Source: Ampullaceana balthica
Lineage: Eukaryota > Mollusca > Gastropoda > Lymnaeidae
Assembly: GCA_944989445.1 (NCBI GenBank)
Contig: CALYLW010000324.1
Coordinates: 608,343-672,342 of the forward strand
DNA: 64,000 nucleotides
Direction: 5' to 3'
In this document: positions 45,456 to 57,009 of the stretch, one piece after another
Layout: every line of letters begins with the position of its first letter
How positions within the stretch are numbered: the first letter of the stretch is position 1
Program-made: the position numbers and the translations under genes
The notes under the pieces: generated by a model
Told to the model about the DNA's origin: nothing
The model's database searches: none
The model's input: the letters and a program-made list of their open reading frames with translations, nothing else

Positions 45456-46980
45456 GGTTTAGTCTTAAATAGCAGAAAACTGTTGCCGGAACATTGTTTG
45501 CTGAACATATTAGTCGAAGGGAACTTAAGATTTCTGGTTAGAGGCTATTATAATGTTATATCAGTTTGTTCACGTGTCAGTCTATTGGGTGGCACTCTAT
45601 CTGGAGTGGAATGAAAAAGCTTGAACAAGATTGATGACTTGGGACGTTGTACATGGGTCGATTTTTGACACTCATTAAACCACTCAGTAAACCTTAGCCA
45701 GAATTGTCCGCAAGACCCAGTTTTTAAGGCAACTACTACTGTTATGGCGAATACAGTGGTTTTAATATTCGCGTTGCCAAATCTGGGCTTCAAATCGTTG
45801 ATACAACATTGTCATTGTCATTAATCAGAAAACTCGGTTTATCACCCTACTATTTTTGAGTGCGAGCAGCCGCGAAACATCGGATTTCCTAGGTCTCCAT
45901 CCTTGTCCGTCTCTCATACAATGTATCTTCTTGTATTTTCCCGTTTACATATCTTCCATTCGTACGTGTTTCATGTCAACAATCCGGGGATTAGAGTCAG
46001 CGGTAAGCGTGGAGTTAAAGAAAACAAAGTTGTGACAAGATTAAAAGTATTTAATTAAGAACATAACAGACTTGCAGCTGTTGAGCTGAGGTGGGGGGGG
46101 GGCACTCACATATAGGCGGAATACATTGTATGGGGGGGGGGAATCTTCCTTCCCTTACCCTAGCACGCAGAAGCCGATGTGCGTGACTCGCCGGCCGGCA
46201 CCTCCGAGAGTTGCACGGGCAGACGTTGCCAGGGCGGTGTTGAGTTATCTGCACGCTTGTGTATCATCACTGGAGAGTTATCTCCCCGTAGCCCGCGGTT
46301 TGTTGCCAGTTGGGGCTACCGTTCTAGCAGCAGCAGCAGCCGACTAGATCTGCCAAGTCGCCCGGGGCTACCGTTCTAGCCGACTCGATTAGATAAAAAC
46401 GACTCACGCCGCGTCTCTTTTGAGTTTACTTAAAAAATTTTATTGGTGACTTTGGGGGGGGGGCAGGGAGGGGCGATCCCTTATTTGTTTTTTCAACATC
46501 GTCAAAACATTTCCTCAATGTTCCGATTAGAGAAGAGAACTGGTGTATTTTTTTATTTCAATGTATAAAAGTTGTTTTTTTTCATCAATATATACGATTT
46601 TCATGTTCATTAAATTGTAAATAAAAATATGTATTGAATATATTTCAAATTTAATGAATGTGAGAACCTCTCTGCAAAGGAAGTACTTTATTATCAACTT
46701 AGCTTATATTTCCGGTTGTTGTTTTGGACAACATTTCAAGGCAAATGTAGCGCCAATCTGGCATCCCTATAAATAATAAGAGCTTAAAGATTGCTCACGT
46801 GTAGAGCTTAGATACTAATGATGTATGGGGGTGGACATTGGAAGTTATTTTAAGTTGTTTTGGACTGAGTTTTAAAGAAAGGGGGGGGTGGGAGTCGTGA
46901 TCAAAATATGGATGAGATGGCAATCAGGCTTATAGATAAATAAATATATGTCATAATAACAGGGTATGTATGGGCCTGAC
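45456..46980. other. Intron 2, mostly unassigned
   Basis: A 16-bp direct duplicate GGGGCTACCGTTCTAGC lies at 46310 and 46364 in a GC-rich patch (46080-46400) with G-runs. No gene is recognised. Confidence 0.45.
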
Positions 46981-46989
46981 AAGAGGTAC

Positions 46990-47030
46990 AGAACAACGAA
47001 TGTTTCGGGAGAAAAACCCTTCCTCAGCGA
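46990..47030 (-). ncRNA. Hammerhead-ribozyme-like motif, Penelope-type
   Basis: On the minus strand, CTGAGGA (complement of 47021-47027), then a GGG...CCC hairpin with a T-rich loop, then GAAAC and GTT (complement of 46995-46997), in the order of a hammerhead core (CUGANGA, stem II, GAAA, short stem III, UH). Penelope-like retroelements are known to carry hammerheads with tiny stem III. Stem I pairing is not evident, and activity cannot be judged. It may mark a Penelope remnant. Confidence 0.4.
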
Positions 47031-47284
47031 ACAAGTAGACAAAAACAAATAAAATTAATTTTAAAAATGAAAACTTAGCTGCGGTGGAATCCAAAACCAA
47101 AAACAACAAATATATGTACAGTTATGGGACGTATTTAACTAGCAAACATCGGCAGCTGACTGGCTGTCACGGTCACAAACTGAAGGGAGAACGTCACAGG
47201 AAGAAAGGTCGGACAAAAAAATCAGGGGGGAAAATCTGACAAACAATCCTAGGGAAATAGTCGTACAAAACAGTCACGGGGCAT

Positions 47285-47650
47285 AAAGTCTAACAAAAAA
47301 ATAAATAAAGGTAAAAAGGATTTTTAAAAACCACGTTTTTATAAGTGGACTAAAAAGAAGAAAATAATTTAAAACTTATACGTTCAAGTACTTTGATTTA
47401 ATATGACTAAAAACGTTGGGCGGATTTTGGTATACAAATTTAAGATTTATAATTTAGAAGGCAAAAGAGAGATCTATAAGTGAGAGAATGAGTGAACTGC
47501 ATATGTTAAACCCCATAAGCGCCAGCCCCACATTTCTTGTCATATTAAATGAAAGTACTTGAACTGACAAGTTATCAACTATTTAACCAATGCTAGTCCA
47601 CTTATAAAAACGTGGTTTTTAAAAATCCTTTTTTTACCTTTATTTATTTT
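47285..47650. repeat. Foldback element with long inverted arms (copy 2)
   Basis: It matches 16981-17380: AAAAACCACGTTTTTATAAG and GGACTAAAAAGAAGAAAATA on the left arm, reverse-complemented at 47575-47645. The centre AGAGAGATCTATAAGTGAGA is shared. The right arm here has lost part of its AAGAAGAAAATA segment. Confidence 0.75.
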
Positions 47651-47679
47651 ATTCTTTTTAGTCCACTAATAACAACGTG

Positions 47680-47835
47680 GTTTTTAACCCCGTTTTATTA
47701 ACTCGCTTTCGTTCCTGTGGATTTGTTTGTCTGTCCACACTTTTTCAAATCTGCCAACGTAAAATTAAACCACTTCTGATGGTCCTAGAGACAGACAGGA
47801 ACCAAAGCAAGTTAATAGAAACGTGGTAAAAAATC
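47680..47835. repeat. Short inverted dispersed repeat
   Basis: The left part CGTTTTATTAACTCGCTTTC, then CCTGTGGATTTG, is mirrored by the right part GGAACCAAAGCAAGTTAATA. The middle TCTGCCAACGTAAAATTAAA matches 16700. Confidence 0.65.
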
Positions 47836-48004
47836 ACAGGAAAGAATACGGACGAAAAAAAAACATCGGGGAAAAAGTCGTACAAAAAAATTCAGAGGAA
47901 AAAATGACGGACAAAAAGTTAATGAACTAAAGTCGGATAAAAAAAAGTAATAGGAAGACAGTTGATCCGAATAATCCAAGAAATAAAAAGAGTATTAAAA
48001 AAGT

Positions 48005-48625
48005 GGATGTATGTATGTATGTATGTATGTATGTATGTATGTATGTATGTATGTATGTATGTATGTATGGATGGATGGATGGATGGATGGTTGGATGGAT
48101 GGATGGATGGATGGATGGATGGATGAGTGGATGAGTGGATGAATAGATGAGTTGATGGATGGATGGATGGATGAGTTGATGGATGAATGGATGAGTTAAT
48201 GGATGAATGGATGGATGGATGAGTGGATGGATGGATGGATGGATGGATGAGTGGATGGATGGATGGATGAGTGGATGGATGGGTGAGTTGATGGATGAAT
48301 GGATGGATGAATGAGTGGATGGATGAGTTGATGGATGGATGAGTGGATGTATGGATGAATGGATGGATGGATGAGTGGATGGATAGATGGAAGCTGGATG
48401 GATGGATGGATGAGTGGATGGATGGATGGCTGGATGAGTGGATGGATGGAATAGTGGATGGATGGATGGATGGATGAGTGGATGGATAGGTGGATTGATG
48501 GGTGGTTGGGTGGGTGGGTGGGTGAATGGGTGGGTGGATGGGTGGGTGGATGGAGGGATGGATAGGCAAGTAGGTGATTGAATGGATTGATGGATGGGAG
48601 GGTGACTGGATTGATTGTTGGAAAT
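48005..48625. repeat. GTAT then GGAT tetranucleotide tract
   Basis: About 60 bp of GTAT units pass into about 530 bp of GGAT units with GAGT, GAAT and GGGT interruptions. The minus-strand frame (HPSIHPSI...) is repeat-derived. Confidence 0.95.
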
Positions 48626-49010
48626 ATAGTGATACTTTCATTCATTGCTTATGGGGACGAGAGTCGTAATATTGACTCCTACAAGTGCCTCCACCGCCCA
48701 GATCCTCCTCATCTTTCTCACTCTGTTATCCTGACATTCTCACTCTGTTGGGAACAAATTGTGGACATCTCCTTAAGAAATAAACACTTCGTGTGCCAGA
48801 TTTCAGCGACCAGCAAGACCACTTTATTTTATCAAATGCCAGCTAGGCAGCTCACCACATTCTTGGAGTTGTGAAAGGTGGGGGGTGAAATGCCAGGTAA
48901 ATAGTCCAGTTTGTGGGTGTTGGTGGGGTGGGGCTACGTTCAAGAATCTGTAATTTCTTGTAACGGGAGAGGGGTGTGTTTGTTGTGGGTTAATGTTTGA
49001 AATATCTTCA
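48626..49010. other. Unique spacer between two arrays
   Basis: A frame at 48578-48874 reads into non-repetitive sequence, but I recognise no domain. G-rich near 48877-48932. Confidence 0.4.
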
Positions 49011-49011
49011 A

Positions 49012-52000
49012 TGGTGCCATAGACCATTGAAGGACATGGTGCCACAGACCATTGAAGGACATGGCCCCACAGACCATGGAAGGACATGACGCCAAAGAAC
49101 AATTGAAGGACATGACGCCATAGACCATGGAAGGACATGGTGCCACAGACCATTGAAGGACATGACGCCAAGACCATTGAAGGACATGGTGCCACAGACC
49201 ATTGAAGGACATTGTGCCACAGGCCAATGAAGGACATGGTGCCACAGACAATTGAAGGACATGACGCAATGACGCCACAGACCATTGAAGGACATGGCCC
49301 CACAGACCATGGAAGGATATGGTGCCACAGACCATGGAAGGACATGGCCCCACAGACCATGGAAGAGCATAACACCAAAGACCATGGAAGGACATGAAGC
49401 CACAGACCATTGAAGGACATGACGCCAAAGACCATTGAAGGACATGACGCCACAGACCATGGAAGGACATGGCGCCACAGACCATTGAAAGACATGACGC
49501 CAAAGACCATTGAAGGACATGGTGCCAAAGACCATTGAAGGACATTGTGCCACAGGCCATTGAAGGACATGGTGCCACAGACAATTGAAGGACATGACGC
49601 CACAGACCATTGAAGGACATGGCCCCACAGACCATGGAAGGACATGATGCCACAGACCATTGAAGGACATGACGCCAAAGATCATTGAAGGACATGGCCC
49701 CACAGACCATTGAAGGACATGGTACCACAGACCATTGGACATGGCCCCACAGACCATTGAAGGACATGGCCCCATAGACCATTGAAGGACATGTTGCCAC
49801 AGACCGTTGAAGGACATGAAACCACAGACCATTGAAGGACATGGCGCCACAGACCATTGAAGGACATGGCGCCACAGACCATTGAAGGACATGGCGCCAC
49901 AGACCATTGAAGGACATGGCGCCACAGACCATGGAGGACATGGTGCCACAGACCATTGAAGGACATGACGCCACAGACCATTGAAGGACATGACGCCACA
50001 GACCAGGGAGGACATGGTGCCACAGACCATTGAAGGACATGATGCCACAGACCATGGAGGACATGGTGCCACAGACCATTGAAGGACATGACGCCACAGA
50101 CCATTGAAGGACATGACGCCACAGACCATTGAAGGACATGACGCCACAGACCATGGAGGACATGGTGCCACAGACCATGGAAGGACATGACGCCACAGAC
50201 CATGGAGGACATTGTGCCACAGGCCAATGAAGGACATAGTGCCACAGACAATTGAAGGACATGACGCCACAGACCATTGAAGGACATGGCCCCACAAACC
50301 ATGGAAGGACATGACGCCAAACAACATTGAAGGACATGGTGCCACAGACCATTGAAGGACATGGTGCCACAGACAATTGAAGGACATGTTGACACAGACC
50401 ATTGAAGGACATGGCCCCACAGACCATGGAAGGACATGGTGCCACAGACCATTGAAGGACATGACGCCAAAGACCATTGAAGGACATGGTGCCACAGACC
50501 ATTGAAGGACATGTACCACAGGCCATTGAAGGACATGGCCCCACAGACCATGGAAGGACATGGTGCCACAGACCATTGAAGGACATGGCCCCACAGACCA
50601 TGGAACAGCATGGCACCAAAGACCATGGAAGGATATGACGCCACAGACCATTGAAGGACATGACGCCAAAGACCATTGAAGGACATGACGCCACAGACCA
50701 TTGAAGGACATGACGCCACAAACCATTGAAGGACATGGCCCCACAGACCATGGAAGGATATGGTGCCACAGACCATTGAAGGACATGACGCCACAGACCA
50801 TTGAAGGACATGGCCCCACAGACCATGGAAGGACATGGTGCCACAGACCATTGAAGGACATGACGCCAAAGATCATTGAATGACATGGCCCCACAGACCA
50901 TTGAAGGACATGGTACCACAGACCATTGGACATGGCCCCACAGACCATTAAAGGACATGGTGCCACAGACCATTGAAGGACATGACGCCGAAGACCATTG
51001 AGGACATGGCGCCACAGACCATGGAAGGACATGGTGCCACAGACCATTGAAGGACATGGCGCCACAGACCATTGAAAGACATGGTGCCACAGACCATTGA
51101 AGGACATGACGCCACAGACCATTGAAGGACATGACGCCACAGACCACGGAGGACATGGTGCCACAGACCATTGAAGGACATGACGCCACAGACCATTGAA
51201 GGACATGACGCCACAGACCATTGAAGGACATGACGCCACAGACCCTTGAAGGACATGACGCCACAGACCATGGAGGACATGGTGCCACAGACCATTGAAG
51301 GACATGGTGCCACAGACCATTGAAGGACATGACGCCACAGACCATGGAGGACATGGTGCCACAGACCATGGAAGGACATGACACCACAGACCATTGAAGG
51401 ACATGACGCCACAGACCATGGAGTACATGGTGCCACAGACCATGGAAGGACATGACGCCACAGACCATTGAAGGACATGACGCCACAGACCATGGAAGGA
51501 CATGACGCCACAGACCATGGAAGGACATGACGCCACAGACCATGGAGGACATGGTGCCACAGACCATTGAAGGACATGGCGCCACAGACCATGGAAGGAT
51601 ATGACACCACAGACCATTGAAGGACATGGCGCCACAGACCATTGAAGGACATGGCGCCACAGACCATTGAAGGACATGACACCACAGACCATTGAAGGAC
51701 ATTGTGCCACAGACCATTGAAGGACATGGCGCCACAGACCATTGAAAGACATGACGCCAAAGACCATTGAAGGACATGGCACCACAGACCATGGAAGGAC
51801 ATGACGCCACAGACCATGGAGGACATGGTACCACAGACCATTGAAGGACATGGTGCCACAGACCATTGAATTACATGACGCCACAGACCATGGAGGACAT
51901 GGTGCCACAGACCATTGAAGGACATGACGCCACAGACCATGGAAGGACATGGTGCCACAGACCATGGAAGGACATGACGCCACAGACCATTGAAGGACAT

Positions 52001-52403
52001 GACACCACAGACCATGGAAGGACATGGCGCCACAGACCATGGAAGGACATGGCGCCACAGACCATGGAAGGACATGACACCACAGACCATGGAAGGACAT
52101 GACGCCACAGACCATGGAAGGACATGGTGCCACAGACCATTAAAGGACATGGTGCCACAGACCATTGAAGGACATGACGCCGAAGACCATTGAGGACATG
52201 GCGCCACAGACCATGGAAGGACATGGTGCCACAGACCATGGAAGGACATGGTGCCACAGACCATGGAAGGACATGGTGCCACAGACCATTGAATGACATT
52301 GTGCCACAGACCATTGAAGGACATGACGCCACAGACCATTGAAGGACATTGTGCCACAGACCATTGAAGGACCTGGCGCCACAGACCATGGAAGGACCTG
52401 GCT
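49012..52403. repeat. 25-bp satellite array, about 135 copies, with ~1.19-kb higher-order units
   Basis: Unit: CCACAGACCATTGAAGGACA plus two or three variable bases (GACG, GGTG, GGCC, GGCG). Rare variants recur at a fixed offset: GCCAAAGATCATTGAA at 49675 and 50866, GACGCCGAAGACCATTGAGG at 50984 and 52176, both about 1191 bp apart. This indicates duplication of blocks about 48 units long. Three minus-strand frames up to 1041 codons are open because the unit has no stop in any minus frame; 25 is not a multiple of three, so each frame cycles through all three readings (75 bp). Confidence 0.96.
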
Positions 52404-52745
52404 CACACCGCTTTACGTCATAATAATTGTTAAATTCCCACATAGGTGATGAATGTCTCTGTTGTCGAAATTCTACATCCATCATTCCCCTCCCCTCCCC
52501 TCCCACAACCAGGTTGTGTTGGTTGGATGTAGGCAAATAAATTAATTATAGTTGAACAAATATTTTCAATGAGTCTTGTTCTGTTTAAGGTCAAAGCTCA
52601 TTTTAAACCATTTACAAATTTACAAAATGTTAAACATCGAAATGTGTATATTCGCTTTCTGCATTTCTAGCGACTATGTCGTTGGCTATTATTTTTATAA
52701 TTATTATTATCTATATATTTAATTCTCCAAAGCGAGTATGTGAAA
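52404..52745. other. Intron 2 spacer
   Basis: A CCCCTCCCCTCCC run near 52489. Nothing else is recognised. Confidence 0.45.
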
Positions 52746-53255
52746 ACAATCATGACGAATGAGGACCCTCGCTTGGGTCGACCAATTAGTATATGGTTGG
52801 CATGTCTCGAGACCAACAATGCTCCTTGCGTTCACTTGCGTTGTTCCTTCACATAATAGCTTTTGATTCAAAGTGTAGTAATTATCACGTCCGCCTTATA
52901 CGCGGAAGGTCCTGGGTTCAAGCCCCAGCGAAAACTTTGTTTTTAATTTTTTTAAATGTATGTTTGTTCCCGTTCTTTTCCCTCTCTTTGCTAACATGGC
53001 TGACCCTCGCTAGGGTCGGCCAATCACATTTTATGGTTGGCAAGCTATGGTGGTGAGGCGAGGGGTGGTAGGCAGGTAGATAACCGCTTTGCGAATGTAT
53101 CGAGACCAACAATGCGCCGGTTACTATTTACTATATATTGTAGTTATATGTATGTTTTACATTGACATCATTATTATATGTGTTTAATTATTTTATGTGA
53201 AGTGTTGTGAGCCAAGCTGCTTGCTGGGGCACAGCGCTGTGTAAATTAATTTTTT
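52746..53255 (+). mobile_element. tRNA-derived SINE, tRNA-Val-like head
   Basis: At about 52866-52936 an A-box-like AGTGTAGTAATTATCACG and a B box GGTTCAAGCCC are present, with perfect anticodon stem TCCGC/GCGGA (loop CTTATAC) and T stem CTGGG/CCCAG, while the acceptor stem is degraded. The body has two GACCCTCGCTNGGGTCG motifs (52760 and 52998). It may end with the 53196-53255 tail. Partner copy at 62245-62610. Confidence 0.72.
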
Positions 53256-53262
53256 TTTAAAC

Positions 53263-53710
53263 CCGTAAAAAACCAGGTTTTTGACTATAAATCCTTTATG
53301 TACGAGACGTAACTAAAAGAATGTTCATTATAATACGCAGCGCAAGACCATCCAAAAATACAAAATTGCAGTTGTTTCGTAAAACATGTTTAATATAATG
53401 CGCACCGATCAGGAATATGTTTATAAAAAGTGTTGTTAATAAAATACGCACCTTATTGCGCGACAGAAAGGTTGTTCAATATAATACGCACCGCGACACT
53501 CTATCTCAAAAAATACATGATACATAGAAATAAATAAAATAATCTAAAAATTCAATAATTTAATTACGGTACATGCGATCGATCTGAAATTTTAATACTT
53601 CGTTTTTATCATCGGCACAAAATTGCCTGCAAAATTTCAGCTCGCTAGCTTACGAGGAAGTGGGTTAAAAATCGATCAAAAGTTTTGGCGACAAGCAAGC
53701 AAGCAAACAA
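53263..53710 (+). repeat. AAATCCCTTATA repeat family (copy 4)
   Basis: It starts AAACCCGTAAAAAACCAGG and CTATAAATCCTTTATGTACG and contains TATAATACGCACCG three times, then AATTTAATTACGGTACATGC and the GGAAGTGGGTTAAA motif. Ends in AAGCAAGCAAGC repeats. Confidence 0.7.
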
Positions 53711-53799
53711 GCACGCAAGCCCAGATGGGGGTGGTGGTGGCACAGGACGACGATTCAACCACACATTTGTAGATTTTATTTGAATCATTCAATTGGGGT

Positions 53800-54295
53800 A
53801 AACAACTCTTTCTCTTCAATATCCACAACGTTTCTTCAAATATCCACTAACTCCCTTCAATTTACATTACCCCCTTCAGTATAAATCACCTCCCTTCAAT
53901 ATCCACTGCCTCCCTTCAATATCCACTCACTCCCTTCAATTTACATTACCCCCTTCAGTATAAATCACCTCCCTTCAAGATCCACTACCTCCCTTCAATA
54001 TCCACTGCCTCCATTCAATATCCACTCACTCCCTTCAATCTACATTACCCCCCTTCAATATAAATCACCTCCCTTCAAGATCCACTGCCTCCCTTCAATA
54101 TCCACTACCTCCCTTCAATATCCACTACCTCCCTTCGATTTACATTACCCCCTTTAATATAAATCACCTCCCTTCAAGATCCACTTCCTCCCTTCAATAT
54201 CCACTACCTCCCTTCAATTTACATTACCTCCCTTAAATATACATCACCTCCCTTCAATATCCACTACCTCCCTTCATCATCCACAACCTCTCTCC
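53800..54295. repeat. 20-bp minisatellite (CCTCCCTTCAATATCCACTA)
   Basis: About 24 units alternating CTCCCTTCAATATCCACTAC with CCCCTTCAGTATAAATCA and TTCAATTTACATTA, giving roughly 60-80 bp higher-order groups. Pyrimidine-rich on the + strand. Confidence 0.93.
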
Positions 54296-54777
54296 TACAG
54301 CAATGACTATAACCGCCCTTCAATCTTCGTGTGTGTTTGTCTTTGTGTAGTGGAGATTTGGTCGCTCCAAAGTGGTGTCACAATACTGCCTCGCCCCGGG
54401 CGCCCCAAACCCTTATACCGCCACTGTGGAAACGTTTATAGATATTATAATGAGAGCGTGATTTGGTGCCTTAGTCCATTAACCTGGAACATGCAAAGTA
54501 GGGTTAGGGGAGCACTGTACCACGTAATCGGCTATTTTTAACTCAATGCACCCGGGAGACGAGAAAGGGTCATGAGATCAGTAATTAAGTGATAAAGTAA
54601 ACTCACGCCCCCCCCCGACCATCGGGTTATCTTAATGACCTGGTTACCGTCTAGCCATTAGTACCAAGGCAAGATGCCTCCCGTTACTACTGCAGTGAGC
54701 TCGAACGTAAGGCCAGACGTAACTGAGATGGGACGAATAGTTCTATAAGGTATAGCAGAGATGGGATGTATAGATAT
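54296..54777. other. Intron 2 sequence, nothing recognised
   Basis: Short frames without domains. The segment 54360-54430 (CCTCGCCCCGGGCGCCCC) is GC-rich. Confidence 0.4.
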
Positions 54778-54785
54778 CATATATT

Positions 54786-54979
54786 TAGAGGTGTCACTAG
54801 GGGCTGCGGGGGTATGGACCGCACCGGCTGACACCATCACAAGGGGTGACACCAAAATGTAAAATTTTGTATGTTCCCGTAATTTGGCACATACAGACCC
54901 GAAGAGTGTCTATGGGGTAAGTCGAGAGGGGGGTGACACCTTGAGATACCGCACTGGGTGACACCAAGTGACGCGTCTG
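54786..54979. mobile_element. Probable hAT-type MITE (194 bp)
   Basis: The left TAGAGGTGTCACTAGGGG and the complement of the right CAGACGCGTCACTTGGTG are imperfect inverted ends. Flanks CATATATT and GATCTATT agree at six of eight. Internal GGGTGACACC motif occurs three times. Confidence 0.6.
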
Positions 54980-55069
54980 GATCTATTAGCTGAAATAGTT
55001 CTGATGATGATGGTTAGGGCCGGCTTTAGGCATAGGCAAACTAGGCAGCCGCCTATGGTCTCCTATTAG

Positions 55070-55412
55070 TCTTTTTTTTTGCCCCCCCCCCTCGTCACAC
55101 GTCATCCCCTCCAATATGACGTCTCAAAGCCGTATTTTCTATTTGAAAATGAGCATGTTTCAGATCACACTTTTGTCATTAAAGTATGTATTTAGTGTAA
55201 GGCTCTCTAATATCTTCACACGCTTGAAGCCACGTAAAATGTCATTAAATAAATTGTAAACAATCAAATATGTTAGTGGAACTTTTATTTAAAATTGCGC
55301 GTTTGATGTGACGCCACAGTTCTTAAACACCCTTCTCCCTCTCGTCACACATCGTCACAAATGTGCCCCCCCTCCCCCACCTAGGTGCGGGACGTCATTT
55401 ATGGACGGCCCC
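55070..55412. mobile_element. PIF/Harbinger-like element with degraded left end
   Basis: The right end GACGTCATTTATGGACGGCC followed by TAA matches the right end of 23630-25486. Inward, CTCGTCACACATCGTCACA and the C-rich runs are shared. The left GGGGCCGTCC terminus is missing; the element begins abruptly after a CTAGGCAGCCGCCTA stretch that belongs to another repeat. Confidence 0.6.
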
Positions 55413-55518
55413 TAATGCTGATTCATGTTCCGTTTTCGTCCTGATGATATAATTATTTATCATTTTTGTCTTAGCTTAATATTTGTTCACTTAACATTCA
55501 GAATTGTTTACATTTCAG

Positions 55519-55639
55519 ATCAGCGTTGACAAAGCTGCTGTGTGGCCTGTATGCCCTCCTGCTCGTGGTCTTTGGCATCGTGTTCTCTGTGGCCAACGCG
55601 TTGACAGTGAAAGAGCGCCAGCACCTGTATTACTTGGAG
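55519..55639 (+). CDS. Otop: Otopetrin exon 3: transmembrane helix 1
   Basis: The acceptor TTTACATTTCAG precedes 55519; phase 2 joins to exon 2 as R, then SALTKLLCGLYALLLVVFGI and VFSVANALTVKERQHLYYLE. The hydrophobic run LLCGLYALLLVVFGIVFSVA (about residues 276-295) is helix 1; otopetrins have the same L..LYA.LLVVFG.VF pattern there. Donor GTAGGT at 55640, phase 0. Confidence 0.94.
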
Positions 55640-55759
55640 GTAGGTTAGAATCTTAGCTCTTTAACTTGAAACCAGCCGTTTAAAAATTTGTAAAAACCAA
55701 ATATCTATGAATCTTACCAGTATTTCAAAGGGTTAGATGAAAGATGAGAAAGGCGCTAT

Positions 55760-55900
55760 TTATGTGAGATGACCTATTTATGTGATATGGCCTATTTATG
55801 TGATGTTACACATTTATGCGGTATGAACTATTTATGTGATATGACCTATTTATGTGATATGACCTATTTATGTGATATGACCTATTTATGTGAAATTGCC
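55760..55900. repeat. 18-bp minisatellite (TATTTATGTGATATGACC)
   Basis: About seven units just 120 bp after exon 3; the middle units are nearly identical. Confidence 0.92.
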
Positions 55901-56064
55901 TCTTCATGGGATTGACCATCATCATCATTGTGTCAGCCATTCTTGGTTATGGGCAGACAACCACAGATCTGCAGGGTATTCAGCCTAGGGCCATTCTTTA
56001 TAGTTGGTGCCAGTTGAACTCATAATTTTTTCTCTGACTTTTCCTTTCAATCCTTTGTCTATAT

Positions 56065-56118
56065 AGTTTCTTTCTTTCTTTTTCTCTCCCTATTTCTTTC
56101 TTTCTCTCTCTTTTCTTT

Positions 56119-56161
<43 letters not shown>

Positions 56162-56240
56162 CTCTCTCCCTGTGTGTGTCTCTACCCCTCTGTTTCTCTC
56201 TATATATGGCTCTTTAGATGTTTCTAATCTCCACCCTCCG

Positions 56241-56317
<77 letters not shown>

Positions 56318-56320
56318 TAA
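56065..56320. repeat. CT-rich simple repeats
   Basis: TTTC-rich tract, then CT repeats (56248-56297), then CA. Short non-repetitive break at about 56170-56247. Confidence 0.93.
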
Positions 56321-56455
56321 AAATATCTTTTTGGCACTAATTTAACTATTAATTTTTAGGAAAGAAATGACATTTTTTACATTCAGGGATTCCCACGGGA
56401 GATGAGTCTAGATGAGATTTATAGTAAATGGCTAAATGGGTTGACATTTATTCTT

Positions 56456-56730
56456 GCTTAGGGACAGGGTTAGGCTTAGGCTTAGGGATAGGCTTAGGCT
56501 TAGAGATAGGCTTAGACTTAGGGTCAGGGTTAGGGTTAAGAATAGAGTTTGGAATATGGTTAGGGCTAGGGTTAGGGTTAGGAATAGGGCTAGGGTTAGG
56601 GTTAGGAATAGGGCTAGGGTTAGGGTTAGGGCTAGGGTTAGGGTTAGGAATAGGGCTAGGGTTAGGGTTAGGAATAGGGCTAGGGTTAGGGTTAGGGTTA
56701 GGAATATGGTTAGGGTTAGGGCTTCAGTTT
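56456..56730 (+). repeat. Interstitial TTAGGG-like tract
   Basis: About 270 bp dominated by TTAGGGTTAGGG with variants TTAGGCTTAGGG, GGAATAGGGC and GGGATAGGC. A 28-30 bp super-unit (GGAATAGGGCTAGGGTTAGG) recurs at least five times. TTAGGG is the vertebrate and common molluscan telomere motif. G-rich strand is the + strand. Frames here (RVRVRNRA, GLGLGIGL) are repeat by-products. Confidence 0.93.
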
Positions 56731-56835
56731 GCGGCACTTTCTGGTCGGGGTGGGGAATGAGATACTAACACAATGGCTGAAGATTTGAATGATGATATTG
56801 TTGTTGTTTAGACTTTGTTACCTATTGCCACACAG

Positions 56836-56967
56836 GTGTTCCTTATCTACCTGTACTCGGGATCCCTCGCCACGCTGCTCTACTTCCAAATCTGCATTCT
56901 GAGGGGGGTGAGGGTGCGGAACAATTATTTCGACAACAACATCCGTGTTGTGCTGAGACGTGATCAG
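56836..56967 (+). CDS. Otop: Otopetrin exon 4: transmembrane helix 2
   Basis: The acceptor TATTGCCACACAG ends at 56835. The exon is 44 codons in phase 0: VFLIYLYSGSLATLLYFQIC then ILRGVRVRNNYFDNNIRVVL and RRDQ. Helix 2 is about residues 311-332; the following basic stretch is a likely cytosolic loop. Donor GTGAGC at 56968. Confidence 0.94.
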
Positions 56968-57009
56968 GTGAGCGGGAACTTTGTTGTTTTTTTTTGGGGA
57001 TGAATTGAT

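Noticed and set aside
48824..52536. Giant minus-strand open frames up to 1041 codons
   Set aside because: They lie wholly in the 25-bp satellite; all three minus frames are open because the unit has no stop. No domain or start context.
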